Below are positions 25,302-33,936 of a DNA stretch of 50,968 nucleotides, piece after piece. The notes beneath the pieces are model-generated. The model searched no databases. It saw only the letters and a list, made by a program, of their open reading frames with translations, and was not told the origin of the DNA. Numbering within the stretch: the first letter of the stretch is position 1; each line of letters opens with the position of its first letter. The stretch is from ZLKRG44 sp964555705 (lineage in GTDB: Bacteria; Planctomycetota; Phycisphaerae; Phycisphaerales; SM1A02): the NCBI GenBank assembly GCA_964555705.1, contig CAZKTN010000017.1, forward strand, positions 1 through 50,968. The letters run 5' to 3'. The position numbers were made by a program, and so were the translations under genes.

Positions 25302-26999
25302 ATGGCCGTCAAGAATCTCGCTTTCGATACGGACGCCCGCAAGCAGCTGCTCGCCGGCGTGGAAAAGCTCGCCTCTGCAGTCAAGAGCACGCTCGGCCCG
25401 CGCGGCCGCAACGCGGTGCTGGACAAGAGCTGGGGCGGACCGAGCGTCACCAAGGATGGCGTCACGGTCGCTGAGGAGATCGAGCTCCGCAACAAGGTGG
25501 AGAACATGGGCGCCAAGCTCGTGAAGGAGGCCGCAAGCAAGACCTCCGACGATGCGGGCGACGGCACCACCACAGCCACCGTGCTCGCAGAGGCGCTCTT
25601 CCGCGCTGGCCTCAAGCACGTCGCCGCCGGCGCAGAGCCCAACGCGCTCGTGCGCGGCATGCGCAAGGGCGTCGAGGCCGTCGTGAAGTCGATCGCTGCG
25701 GGCGCCAAGCCCGTCGCGAACGTGACCGGCGGCATCGAGAACGTCGCCACCATCTCCGCCAACAACGACCCCGAGGTCGGCACGATCATGGCCGAGGCCT
25801 TCGAGAAGGTCGGCAAGGATGGCGTGATCACGGTCGAGGAGGGCAAGGGACGCGACACGATCGTCGACGTCGTCGAGGGCATGCGCTTCGACCGCGGCTA
25901 CCTGAGCCCCAACTTCGTCACCAACTCCGAGGAGATGACGGTCGAGCTCGACAAGCCCCTCATCCTCATCCACGAGGACAAGATCGACTCGATCACCAAG
26001 CTCGTGCCCTTCCTCGAGAAGGCGCTCGACGCGAAGAAGCCGCTGCTGATCATCGCCGAGGACGTCACCAGCGAGGCGCTCAGCACGCTCGTCGTCAACA
26101 AGCTGCGCGGCGTGCTCAACGTCTGCGCCGTGAAGGCCCCCGGCTACGGAGACCGCCGCAAGGCGATGCTCGAGGACCTCGCGATCCTCACCGGCGGCAC
26201 TGCGGTGATGAAGGACCTCGGCATCGAGCTCGACAAGGTCGAGCTGCGCCAGCTCGGCCAGGCCAAGAAGGTCATCATCGACGCCGACAACACGACGATC
26301 GTCGAGGGCGCAGGCAGCACCAAGTCGATCCAGGGCCGCTGCGAGCAGATCCGCCAGGAGATCGAGCGCACCGACTCCGACTACGACCGCGAGAAGCTCC
26401 AGGAGCGCCTCGCGAAGCTCGCGGGCGGCGTCGCGCAGATCAAGGTCGGCGCCAGCAGCGAGACCGAGCTCAAGGAGAAGAAGTCGCGCATCGAGGACGC
26501 GCTTCACGCCACGCGCGCTGCGGTGGCCGAGGGCGTCGTCGCCGGCGGCGGAGTGTCGTTCGTCCGCGCGCTGCCCGCACTGAAGAAGCTGCGCGGCACG
26601 CTCGAGGGCGACGAGGCCACTGGCGTCGACATCGTCTCCGAGGCATGCGTCGTGCCCCTGCGCACGATCGCGGAGAACGCCGGCGCGAAGGGTTCCGTCG
26701 TGGTCGCGAAGGTGCAGGAGCTCGAGGGCAACCAGGGCTTCAACGCGCTGACGCGCACCTACGGCGACCTCATGCGCCAGGGCGTCATCACCCCCGCCAA
26801 GGTCGACCGCACCGCGCTCCAGAACGCGGCGAGCGTCGCCTCGATGCTGCTCCTGACGGACTGCATCATCACCGAGGCGCCCAAGGACAAGGATGACGCC
26901 GGTGCCGGCCATGGCCATGACCACGGTGGCGGCATGGGAGGCATGGGCGGGATGGGCGGAATGGGCGGGATGGGCGGCATGGGAGGCATGGGCTTCTGA
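25302..26999 (+). CDS. groEL: Chaperonin GroEL, paralogue 1 (GGM-tailed)
   Basis: A 565-aa Hsp60 subunit. ATP-site residues are in KSTLGPRGRNAVL, SVTKDGVTVAEEIEL and DDAGDGTTTATVLAEAL; the ATPase Asp lies in RIEDALHATRAA. VKAPGYGDRRKAML and the C-terminal domain follow the normal order. The C-terminus has a His/Asp patch (HGHDHGG) and then repeated GGM units, the flexible tail that packs inside the folding chamber. ATG 25302 gives the canonical N-terminus (AVKNLAFDTDARKQLL); the frame opens further upstream into the promoter. First gene of the chaperone operon, under the putative sigma-54 promoter. Confidence 0.97.
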   Translation: MAVKNLAFDTDARKQLLAGVEKLASAVKSTLGPRGRNAVLDKSWGGPSVTKDGVTVAEEIELRNKVENMGAKLVKEAASKTSDDAGDGTTTATVLAEALFRAGLKHVAAGAEPNALVRGMRKGVEAVVKSIAAGAKPVANVTGGIENVATISANNDPEVGTIMAEAFEKVGKDGVITVEEGKGRDTIVDVVEGMRFDRGYLSPNFVTNSEEMTVELDKPLILIHEDKIDSITKLVPFLEKALDAKKPLLIIAEDVTSEALSTLVVNKLRGVLNVCAVKAPGYGDRRKAMLEDLAILTGGTAVMKDLGIELDKVELRQLGQAKKVIIDADNTTIVEGAGSTKSIQGRCEQIRQEIERTDSDYDREKLQERLAKLAGGVAQIKVGASSETELKEKKSRIEDALHATRAAVAEGVVAGGGVSFVRALPALKKLRGTLEGDEATGVDIVSEACVVPLRTIAENAGAKGSVVVAKVQELEGNQGFNALTRTYGDLMRQGVITPAKVDRTALQNAASVASMLLLTDCIITEAPKDKDDAGAGHGHDHGGGMGGMGGMGGMGGMGGMGGMGF

Positions 27000-27079
27000 T
27001 CCGCGCACCGGACCTCAACGCACACGCACGCACACACGAACTCGCACACCAACACGAACCAATTCACGGAGACACGAAC

Positions 27080-27373
27080 ATGAGCAACGTTCAGCCACTC
27101 GAAGACCGCATCCTCGTCAAGCCCATCGACCCCCAGACCAAGACGGCATCCGGCATCTTCCTGCCCGAGACCGCCAAGGAGAAGCCCATGCAGGGCAAGG
27201 TCGTGGCCGTCGGCCCAGGCAAGCTGCTCGACAACGGCACGCGCCTGAACCCCTCCGTCCGCAAGGGCGACACCGTGGTGTACGGCAAGTACGCCGGCAC
27301 CGAGATCGAGATCAAGAACGTCCCGCACCTGATCATCCGCGAGTCCGAGCTGCTCGGCGTGATCGAGGGCTGA
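27080..27373 (+). CDS. groES: Co-chaperonin GroES
   Basis: A 97-aa heptameric lid of the chaperonin. PLEDRILVKPIDPQTKTASGIFLPETAKEKPMQGKVVAVGPGK contains the mobile loop (about 17-32), and GDTVVYGKYAGTEIEI and HLIIRESELLGVIEG complete the Hsp10 fold. An ACGGAG site lies a few bases upstream of ATG 27080. The 80-bp gap after groEL1 is CA-rich low-complexity sequence with no other evident signal. It is placed between two groEL genes, the reverse of the usual groES-groEL order, so it probably serves both. Confidence 0.97.
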   Translation: MSNVQPLEDRILVKPIDPQTKTASGIFLPETAKEKPMQGKVVAVGPGKLLDNGTRLNPSVRKGDTVVYGKYAGTEIEIKNVPHLIIRESELLGVIEG

Positions 27374-27401
27374 CGCCGACGCACCACCAACGGAGATACC
27401 C

Positions 27402-29015
27402 ATGTCCACCAAGCAGATGAAGTTCTCGACGGCCGCGCACGCGGAGTTCAAGCGCGGCGTCGACGCGATCGCCCAGGCGGTCGCCGTGACGATGGGCCCC
27501 ACGGGGCGCAACGTCGTCGTCCAGAAGTCCTACGGCAACCCGCACGTCACCAAGGACGGCGTGAGCGTGGCCAAGGAGGTCGAGCTGCCGGAGCCCTTCC
27601 AGAACATGGGCGCCAAGCTCGTGCACCAGGTCGCGAAGAAGACCGCTGACGTCGCGGGCGACGGCACCACAGCCGCCACCGTGCTCGCTGCGGCCATCTT
27701 CAACGGCGGCCTCAAGTTCATCTCGACCGGCGCGAGCGCCGTCGCGATCCAGCGCGGCATCAACTCCGCGGCCCGGCTCGTGGCCGAGACGATCGGCGAG
27801 ATGGCCGTGAAGTGCAAGGGCAAGGCTGACCTCATGAAGGTCGCCACGGTCAGCGCCAACCACGACACCACGATCGGCACGATCATCTCCGAGGCGATCG
27901 ACAAGGTCGGCGCGGACGGCGTGTGCGAGGTCGAGGAGGGCAAGACCGCCGAGACCACGCTCGACTACGTCGAGGGCATGTCCTTCGACAAGGGCTACCT
28001 CTCCCCCTACTTCATGACCGACCCCAAGCGGGCCGAGTGCGTCCTCGAGAATGCGCTGATCCTCATCCACGAGAAGAAGATCTCCAACCTCGCCGACCTG
28101 CTCCCCCTGCTCAACAAGGTCGCGACGGCGAACAAGCCGCTGCTCGTGATCGCCGAGGAGGTCGAGAACGAGGCGCTCGCCGCGCTCGTCGTCAACCGGC
28201 TCCGCGGCGTGCTGCAGGTGTGCGCCGTCAAGGCGCCCGGCTTCGGCGACCGCCGCAAGGCCATGCTCGGCGATATCGCCACCCTTACGGGCGGCACCTT
28301 CATCGCCGAGGACCTCGGCCGCAACCTCGCGGACGTCCAGGTCTCCGAGCTCGGCACTGCGCGCCGCATCGTGATCACCAAGGATGACTGCACGGTCATC
28401 GAGGGCGGCGGCAAGAAGAAGGACATCGAGGCACGCGCGGAGCAGATCCGCACGCTCCACGAGAAGAGCACGTCCGACTACGACCGCGAGAAGCTCATGG
28501 AGCGCCTGGCCAAGCTCACCGGCGGCGTCGCCATCATCTCCGTCGGCGCTGCGACCGAGATCGCGATGAAGGAGAAGAAGGACCGCGTCGACGACGCGCT
28601 CCACGCGACGCGCGCGGCCGCCAAGGAGGGCTACGTGCCCGGTGGCGGCGTGGCGTTCCTCCGCGCGATCAAGGCCGTCACCAACGCCGGCAAGAAGGCG
28701 GAGGGCGACGAGGCGTTCGGCTACCAGATCGTGGCCGAGGCGCTGCGCCGCCCCACATGGCAGATCGCCATGAACGCGGGCGTCGACGGCGACCTCGTGG
28801 TCGAGAAGGTGCTCGAGGGCAGCGAGGGGTACGGCTTCAACGCGTCGACCCAGACGTACGTCGACCTCGTGAAGGCCGGCATCATCGACCCCGCGCTCGT
28901 GGCCAAGACGGCGATCGAGAATGCGGCCAGCATCGCGGGCCTCATGCTCACCACCGACGTCATCGTGACCGAGCTCAAGGAGGAGTCCGAGCCCGTCGAG
29001 GGCGCGGTCTCCTGA
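27402..29015 (+). CDS. groEL2: Chaperonin GroEL, paralogue 2 (no GGM tail)
   Basis: A 537-aa second Hsp60. ATP-binding and hydrolysis residues are kept (GPTGRNVVV, HVTKDGVSVAKEVEL, DVAGDGTTAATVLAAAI, RVDDALHATRAA), so it should be active. It differs from paralogue 1 in the N-terminus (STKQMKFSTAAHAEFKRGV), in the apical domain, and in ending EESEPVEGAVS with no GGM repeats. The missing tail and divergent apical surface suggest a different client set. It begins 28 bp after groES. A strong hairpin follows it before dnaJ. Confidence 0.96.
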   Translation: MSTKQMKFSTAAHAEFKRGVDAIAQAVAVTMGPTGRNVVVQKSYGNPHVTKDGVSVAKEVELPEPFQNMGAKLVHQVAKKTADVAGDGTTAATVLAAAIFNGGLKFISTGASAVAIQRGINSAARLVAETIGEMAVKCKGKADLMKVATVSANHDTTIGTIISEAIDKVGADGVCEVEEGKTAETTLDYVEGMSFDKGYLSPYFMTDPKRAECVLENALILIHEKKISNLADLLPLLNKVATANKPLLVIAEEVENEALAALVVNRLRGVLQVCAVKAPGFGDRRKAMLGDIATLTGGTFIAEDLGRNLADVQVSELGTARRIVITKDDCTVIEGGGKKKDIEARAEQIRTLHEKSTSDYDREKLMERLAKLTGGVAIISVGAATEIAMKEKKDRVDDALHATRAAAKEGYVPGGGVAFLRAIKAVTNAGKKAEGDEAFGYQIVAEALRRPTWQIAMNAGVDGDLVVEKVLEGSEGYGFNASTQTYVDLVKAGIIDPALVAKTAIENAASIAGLMLTTDVIVTELKEESEPVEGAVS

Positions 29016-29032
29016 ACAGTCCCCTGGATGGA

Positions 29033-29078
29033 ACGGAGGACCGGATTGCGCCGCGACGCGGCCGGTCCGGTCCTCCGT
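29033..29078 (+). terminator. 13-bp-stem hairpin between groEL2 and dnaJ
   Basis: ACGGAGGACCGGA (29033-29045) pairs perfectly with TCCGGTCCTCCGT (29066-29078) around a 20-nt GC-rich loop. It is followed only by GCTTTC, so it is a partial terminator or mRNA-stabilising stem that could lower dnaJ-grpE expression relative to the chaperonins. Confidence 0.65.
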
Positions 29079-29107
29079 GCTTTCACGCCCATCGGAGCAC
29101 CTGAACC

Positions 29108-30322
29108 ATGGCCGTCGAGCGCTGCTACTACGAGGTCCTTGGGGTAGAGCGGACCTCCTCGGGAGAGGAGATCAAGCGCTCATACCGACGCCTGGCGATG
29201 AAGTGGCACCCGGACCGCAACCCGGGCGACCCAAAGGCCGAGATCGAGTTCAAGGCGTGCGCCGAGGCGTACGAGGTGCTCTCCGATCCTGAGCGACGCG
29301 CGCGCTACGACCAGTACGGGCACGCGGGACTCAGGCAGACGCCTGCGCACGACTTCTCGCGCATGCAGGTGGACGACATCTTCTCGATGTTCGCCGACAT
29401 CTTCGGGGACGCTGCAGGCGGGCGCGGACGCCGCACGCGTGCACGTGGATTCGACCTCGAGACGTCTGTGGCGATCACGCTCGAGGAGGCGCTCACGGGC
29501 CGCGAGGTCGAGGTGTCCTTCCGCAGGCGCGACGTGTGCGGCACCTGCACCGGCACTGGCGCCAAGCCAGGCACGCAGCCGCTGCGTTGCCCGACATGCG
29601 GAGGCCAGGGCCAGGTCGCGCAGACCGGTCTCGGCGGCATGTTCCGGATGGTGACCACATGCCCCAACTGCCGCGGGCGCGGGAGCGTGGTCGCCGAGGC
29701 CTGCGGCGAGTGCCGCGGCCAGGGCCGAGTGCAGAAGGCGCGCACGCTCTCGGTGAAGATCCCTCCGGGCATCCAGGATGGCCAGGTGTTCCGCATCGCA
29801 GGAGAGGGCGAGCCTCCCCCGTCGGAGGTCTCCGCCAACGGCACCGGTCCGCGCGGCGACCTCCATGTGGTGATCCGTGTCGAGGAGCACGATCGGTTCG
29901 AGCGCGATGGAGATGACCTGATCACTGCGCAGACGGTGCCGTTCGCGGACGCTGCGCTCGGCGCACGCATCGCGATCGACGGCATCGACGGCGGCCAGGT
30001 GCTCGAGCTCCCTGCGGGCACGCAGCATGGCGAGCAGTTCCGGATCCGCAGCGCGGGCATGCCGAACTTGAGGACGCCATCGCGCCGCGGCGACCTTGTC
30101 GTGCATGTGCTCGTGGAGGTGCCGCGCAAGCTCAACGATCGTCAGCGCGAGCTGCTGCGCGAACTCGCGGCCACCGATGGCGGCTCGATTGACGAGAACC
30201 GTTCGGGACGCGCGCCCGCGCAGGGTGCCGGCTCCGGCAAGGCCGCCGGCGGACGCAAGAAGGCCAAGTCGAAGGACAGGGGCGTGTGGGAGAAGATCAA
30301 GGACACCATCGTCGGCGAGTGA
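29108..30322 (+). CDS. dnaJ: Molecular chaperone DnaJ
   Basis: A 404-aa type I Hsp40. J-domain (1-70) with HPD at residues 34-36 in MKWHPDRNPG; a short G/F-like linker poor in Gly-Phe repeats (about 75-110); then four zinc-finger CxxCxGxG-type motifs (CGTCTGTG, CPTCGGQG, CPNCRGRG, CGECRGQG); two C-terminal beta domains; and a Lys/Ala/Gly-rich tail from about residue 365. It stimulates DnaK, but no dnaK gene is present in the window. ATG 29108 is 92 bp after groEL2 and follows the hairpin; grpE starts 20 bp downstream. Confidence 0.96.
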   Translation: MAVERCYYEVLGVERTSSGEEIKRSYRRLAMKWHPDRNPGDPKAEIEFKACAEAYEVLSDPERRARYDQYGHAGLRQTPAHDFSRMQVDDIFSMFADIFGDAAGGRGRRTRARGFDLETSVAITLEEALTGREVEVSFRRRDVCGTCTGTGAKPGTQPLRCPTCGGQGQVAQTGLGGMFRMVTTCPNCRGRGSVVAEACGECRGQGRVQKARTLSVKIPPGIQDGQVFRIAGEGEPPPSEVSANGTGPRGDLHVVIRVEEHDRFERDGDDLITAQTVPFADAALGARIAIDGIDGGQVLELPAGTQHGEQFRIRSAGMPNLRTPSRRGDLVVHVLVEVPRKLNDRQRELLRELAATDGGSIDENRSGRAPAQGAGSGKAAGGRKKAKSKDRGVWEKIKDTIVGE

Positions 30323-30342
30323 GCCGGCACCTGGAGCGAGCC

Positions 30343-30900
30343 ATGCACACGACTGACACCACAAGCGGCATGAAGGGACCCGGCGACGCGGCCGAGGAGC
30401 GTGTGGGCGATGGCACCGGCACGGAGCCGGCCGCCGACGAGTCGACGATCGACGAGCTGAGGAGGCAGGTCGACGAGCGCCAGTCGGCGTACCTGCGCGC
30501 CCTCGCCGACTTCCAGAACTTCCAGCGCCGCGCCGGCGAGAACGAGGTCCGCGCGAAGGACCGCGGCGTGGCGCAAGTGGCGCGTGCGCTCGTTCCGGTG
30601 CTCGAGCAGATGGACCTCGCGCTTGGCCATGACCTTTCGGCAATGGACTCCGCGAAGCTTGCGGGCGCCGTCGACATGATCCGCCGCGAGCTCCTCAAGG
30701 CGCTCGAGGGCCAGGGCATCGCGCGTGTCGATCCGAAGCCCGGCGATGAGTTCGACCCGATGCAGCACGAGGCCGTGATGCAGCAGTCCGCCGAGGGCAT
30801 CGAGCCAGGGCGCATCGCATCGTGCTTCCAGGCGGGATACCGATTCGGTGACGTGTCGCTGCGGCCCGCCAAGGTGGCGGTCACGCCAAAGGAGTCCTGA
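30343..30900 (+). CDS. grpE: Nucleotide exchange factor GrpE
   Basis: A 185-aa GrpE, which releases ADP from DnaK. A disordered Gly/Asp/Glu-rich N-terminus is followed by the long coiled coil (DELRRQVDERQSAYLRALADFQNFQRRAGENE) and the compact beta domain (QGIARVDPKPGDEFDPMQHEAVMQ...FQAGYRFGDVSLRPAKVAVTP). ATG 30343 has CTGGAGCG about 8 nt upstream. Only 3 bp separate it from fmdB. Confidence 0.95.
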   Translation: MHTTDTTSGMKGPGDAAEERVGDGTGTEPAADESTIDELRRQVDERQSAYLRALADFQNFQRRAGENEVRAKDRGVAQVARALVPVLEQMDLALGHDLSAMDSAKLAGAVDMIRRELLKALEGQGIARVDPKPGDEFDPMQHEAVMQQSAEGIEPGRIASCFQAGYRFGDVSLRPAKVAVTPKES

Positions 30901-30903
30901 GCC

Positions 30904-31434
30904 GTGCCGACGTACGAGTACGTCTGCCGCGCATGCGGCCACGCCTTCGAGCAGTTCCAGTCGATTACGGCGGACCCCGTGCGCACCTGTCCCAAGTGCG
31001 GCAAGCGGAAGGTCGAGCGCAAGATCGGCATCGGGGCCGGCGTGCTGTTCAGGGGCGGTGGCTTCTACGAGACTGACTACCGCAGCGAGAGCTACTCGAC
31101 CGCGGAGAAGGCCGAGCGCGAGTCGCGGACGAAGGCCGATGGCGCCTCCGGCGACGCCAAGGCCAAGGGCACCAAGCCCGCAGGAGACGCGAAGGCGGCC
31201 GACGGCAGTACAGCGGCAGGCGATGCGAAGGCCGCGAAGCCTGATGCGGCGGCTGCGAAGGACTCGGCCGGCGTGCCGGGCACGTCGAAGCCCGACGCTG
31301 CTGCGAAGGCCGATGGCGCATCCAAGCCGCGCAAGAGCCATGCGCGCGAGGGCCGCGGCATCGGCAACATCCTTGCGCTCGGACGTGCCGGCAAGGCGAA
31401 GCCCCGCAGCAAGCCCCGCAGGAAGCGCGGCTGA
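30904..31434 (+). CDS. FmdB-type zinc-ribbon protein with Ala/Lys/Asp-rich tail
   Basis: A 176-aa protein. The first 45 residues are a FmdB/CxxC_CxxC_SSSS zinc ribbon: MPTYEYVCRACGHAFE then TCPKCGKRKVERKIG. After GVLFRGGGFYETDYRSE the sequence becomes a low-complexity tail of repeated GDAKAA/KPDAAAK-like units ending in a basic KPRSKPRRKRG. FmdB regulators are thought to be small transcription-associated proteins; the role of the tail is unknown. The GTG start lies 3 bp after the grpE stop, so it is translationally linked to the chaperones. Confidence 0.88.
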   Translation: MPTYEYVCRACGHAFEQFQSITADPVRTCPKCGKRKVERKIGIGAGVLFRGGGFYETDYRSESYSTAEKAERESRTKADGASGDAKAKGTKPAGDAKAADGSTAAGDAKAAKPDAAAAKDSAGVPGTSKPDAAAKADGASKPRKSHAREGRGIGNILALGRAGKAKPRSKPRRKRG

Positions 31435-31435
31435 G

Positions 31436-31455
31436 GCATGCGCCATGGCGCATGC
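31436..31455. promoter_or_regulatory. Perfect 20-bp palindrome upstream of rnr
   Basis: GCATGCGCCATGGCGCATGC is identical to its own reverse complement. It begins 2 bp after the fmdB stop and covers the position where a -35 for the TAGGAT box would lie (about 31443-31448). It could be a repressor operator; with no loop it is less likely to be a terminator. Confidence 0.6.
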
Positions 31456-31465
31456 GCTCCACCCA

Positions 31466-31471
31466 TAGGAT
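31466..31471 (+). promoter_or_regulatory. -10-like hexamer TAGGAT (rnr)
   Basis: TAGGAT with a 7-nt spacer (CACGCTG) before ATG 31479, next to the 20-bp palindrome. Confidence 0.45.
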
Positions 31472-31478
31472 CACGCTG

Positions 31479-33935
31479 ATGGAGCACGGATTCCGCTCGC
31501 GCATACTCGACCACCTCTCGCACGCCGGGTACAGGCCGTCCAAGCTCCGCGACGTCGAGCGGCAGATGCGCATCCGCGAGACCGAGTCCGCCGAGTGGCG
31601 ACGCGTGATCTCGGAGCTCTCGCACGACGGCACCATCGAGATCGGCCGCGACGAGGTCGTGCGGCTGGCGCGTGCAGGCGAGGAGGCCACCGGCATCATC
31701 AAGCTGATGGCGCGCGGCGGCGGCTGGTTCGTGCCCGACGTGCCGACGCGCGAGGGCGACCTGCGCATCGCCGATGGCGCGACGGGCGACGCCGTGTCCG
31801 GCGACCGTGTCCGTGTGCGCATCACAAGGCGGGGCGCCGGATGGGACAGCTCGCCCGACGCCGCACCGAGCGGACGCGTGATCGAGGTGCTCTCGCGGGC
31901 GCGCACGCGCTTCCCGGGCACGCTGCGCCGCGACGGGCGCGAGTGGATCGTGGTGCCCGATGGCCGCGCGCTTCAGTCGGAGATTGTGGTGCGCGATCCA
32001 GGCGCGAAGGATGCGCGCGAGGGCGACAAGGTCGTGGTCGACATCATCCGCTTCCCCAGCGCGACGCACGCGGCCGAGGGCGTGATCACCGAGCGGCTCG
32101 GCGTCGCGGGCGAGGCCGATGTCGAGACCGCGTCGACGATGCTCGCATACGGCCTGCGCGGCGAGTTTCCCGAGCCCGTGCTCGACGAGGCAGGCGCAGC
32201 TGCGCGCCGGTACGCCGAGGACCCGGGCACCTTCACCGAAGGCCGCGAGGACCTGCAGCACCAGTCCATCTTCACGATCGACCCGCCTGACGCGCGCGAC
32301 TTCGATGATGCGATCAGCATCAGGCGCGACCACAGCGCGGGCACATGGGAGCTTGGCGTGCACATCGCCGATGTGAGCGCGTTCGTGGCGCGCGGCAGCG
32401 CGCTCGACTCGGAGGCGCGCGCGCGGGGCAACAGCGCGTACCTCCCCCGCCGCGTCGTGCCGATGCTGCCTGAGACGCTCAGCAACGGCGTGTGCTCGCT
32501 GCAGGAGGGCGTGCCGAGGCTGGCCAAGAGCGTGTGGATCACCTTCGATGCGGAGGGAAATCCCATCGGCGAGCGCTTCGCGAGCACCGTGATCCGCTCG
32601 CGCAAGCGCATGACGTACCTCGAGGCGCAGGCGATCATCGACGGCGACATGGGTGCGGCCCGGACGCACGCGCGCACCGAGACGGTGCCCGACGAGCTCC
32701 TCATCGAGGAGCTTCGCATGTGCAACACGCTTGCAAAGGTGCTGCGAAGGCGCCGCATGCGCGAGGGCATGATCTCGCTGTCGCTGCCCGACTCCGAGCT
32801 TGTCTTCGCCGATGACGGCAAGGTGAGCGACGTGGTGCCCGAGGACAGTGCGTTCACGCATACGGTCATCGAGATGTGCATGGTCGAGGCAAACGAGGCC
32901 GTGGCACGGCTCTTCTCGGGACTTGGCATCCCGGTGCTGCGGCGCATCCACCCTGACCCGGAGTTCCACAGCGTCGAGGAGCTGCGCATCTATGCGCGCG
33001 CCGCGAAGTTCCGGCTCCCTGACGAGCCGACGCGGCAGGACCTTCAGGCGCTCGTAGACGCCACACGGGGCACCGACGCCGAGCGTGCCGTGCACCTCGC
33101 GGTGCTGCGGTCGCTGTCGAAGGCGGTGTACTCCTCGGCGATGCTCGGCCACTTTGCGCTCGCGAGCGAGCACTACTGCCACTTCACGAGCCCTATCCGC
33201 CGCTATCCCGACCTTCAGGTGCACCGCACGCTCGACGCATGGCTTGACGCATCCGACAACGGCCGGCACCCGCCCGGAGGCCGGCGTCGCATCGAGGCGA
33301 TCGAGGCGATCGAGAGCGACTCCCGCGCCGAGCCGCCCGAGGCGCTCTCGGCGCTCGCGATGCACTGCTCCGAGACGGAGGTCAACGCCGAGCGCGCGGA
33401 GCGTGACCTGCGCACGTTCCTGGTGCTGCAGTTCCTCGCGGAGCACCACATGGGCGAGAAGCTCCCGGCGATCGTGACGGGCGTGGCGCCGGGCGGCGGC
33501 GGCGTCTTCGTCACCCTCGAGAAGTACCTCGTCGACGGCATGATCCGCTCGCGCGACCTGTCGATGTCCACGTCGCCCGCGGGCGGCAACAAGCCCTCGC
33601 GCATGGCCACTGCGGACCGGTGGGAGCTCAATCCTGCGACGGGCAGGTTGCACGCATCGCGCAGCGGACTCTCGATCGGCCTCGGCGACGAGGTGGAGGT
33701 GACCATCTCCGCGGTCGACACCTCAGCACGGCAGCTCGACCTCGCGCTCGTGGGGATGCCGCGCAAGGCAGGCACGAGAAGCGGCGGCAGCGAGGGTGAG
33801 GGAGGCGAGCTCTCCGAGCTTCCCTCGCGCGCCGGACGCCGCAAGGACTTCGTCGGTGGGCGCGGCGCGCCCAAGCGCGAGCGAGGCCACAAGCGTGGGT
33901 TCAAGCAGGGCCGACGCGGCAAGCGCGGCCGCTGA
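31479..33935 (+). CDS. rnr: Ribonuclease R
   Basis: An 818-aa 3'-5' exoribonuclease of the RNB family, degrading structured RNA. It has an N-terminal winged-helix-like segment (1-60), cold-shock-type beta domains, the RNB core with DPPDARDFDDAISI (the metal-binding Asp cluster), NSAYLPRRVVPMLPETLSNGVCSL and FTSPIRRYPDLQVHR, and a C-terminal S1 domain followed by a basic Lys/Arg/Gly tail, as in RNase R rather than RNase II. ATG 31479 is favoured by TAGGAT 7 nt upstream; ATG 31452 would add nine residues and lies in the palindrome edge. tag follows after one base. Confidence 0.94.
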   Translation: MEHGFRSRILDHLSHAGYRPSKLRDVERQMRIRETESAEWRRVISELSHDGTIEIGRDEVVRLARAGEEATGIIKLMARGGGWFVPDVPTREGDLRIADGATGDAVSGDRVRVRITRRGAGWDSSPDAAPSGRVIEVLSRARTRFPGTLRRDGREWIVVPDGRALQSEIVVRDPGAKDAREGDKVVVDIIRFPSATHAAEGVITERLGVAGEADVETASTMLAYGLRGEFPEPVLDEAGAAARRYAEDPGTFTEGREDLQHQSIFTIDPPDARDFDDAISIRRDHSAGTWELGVHIADVSAFVARGSALDSEARARGNSAYLPRRVVPMLPETLSNGVCSLQEGVPRLAKSVWITFDAEGNPIGERFASTVIRSRKRMTYLEAQAIIDGDMGAARTHARTETVPDELLIEELRMCNTLAKVLRRRRMREGMISLSLPDSELVFADDGKVSDVVPEDSAFTHTVIEMCMVEANEAVARLFSGLGIPVLRRIHPDPEFHSVEELRIYARAAKFRLPDEPTRQDLQALVDATRGTDAERAVHLAVLRSLSKAVYSSAMLGHFALASEHYCHFTSPIRRYPDLQVHRTLDAWLDASDNGRHPPGGRRRIEAIEAIESDSRAEPPEALSALAMHCSETEVNAERAERDLRTFLVLQFLAEHHMGEKLPAIVTGVAPGGGGVFVTLEKYLVDGMIRSRDLSMSTSPAGGNKPSRMATADRWELNPATGRLHASRSGLSIGLGDEVEVTISAVDTSARQLDLALVGMPRKAGTRSGGSEGEGGELSELPSRAGRRKDFVGGRGAPKRERGHKRGFKQGRRGKRGR

Positions 33936-33936
33936 C

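Noticed and set aside
25275..27008. Long minus-strand open frame opposite groEL1
   Set aside because: Antisense of a conserved gene with biased composition and no start signal or domain; the same applies to the frame opposite groEL2.
27000..27079. CA-rich repeat-like stretch between groEL1 and groES
   Set aside because: It is low-complexity sequence without regular unit length; no evidence of function beyond the SD close to groES.
31092..33653. Long minus-strand open frame opposite fmdB and rnr
   Set aside because: It spans two real genes on the other strand and shows only low-complexity Arg/Ala/His sequence.
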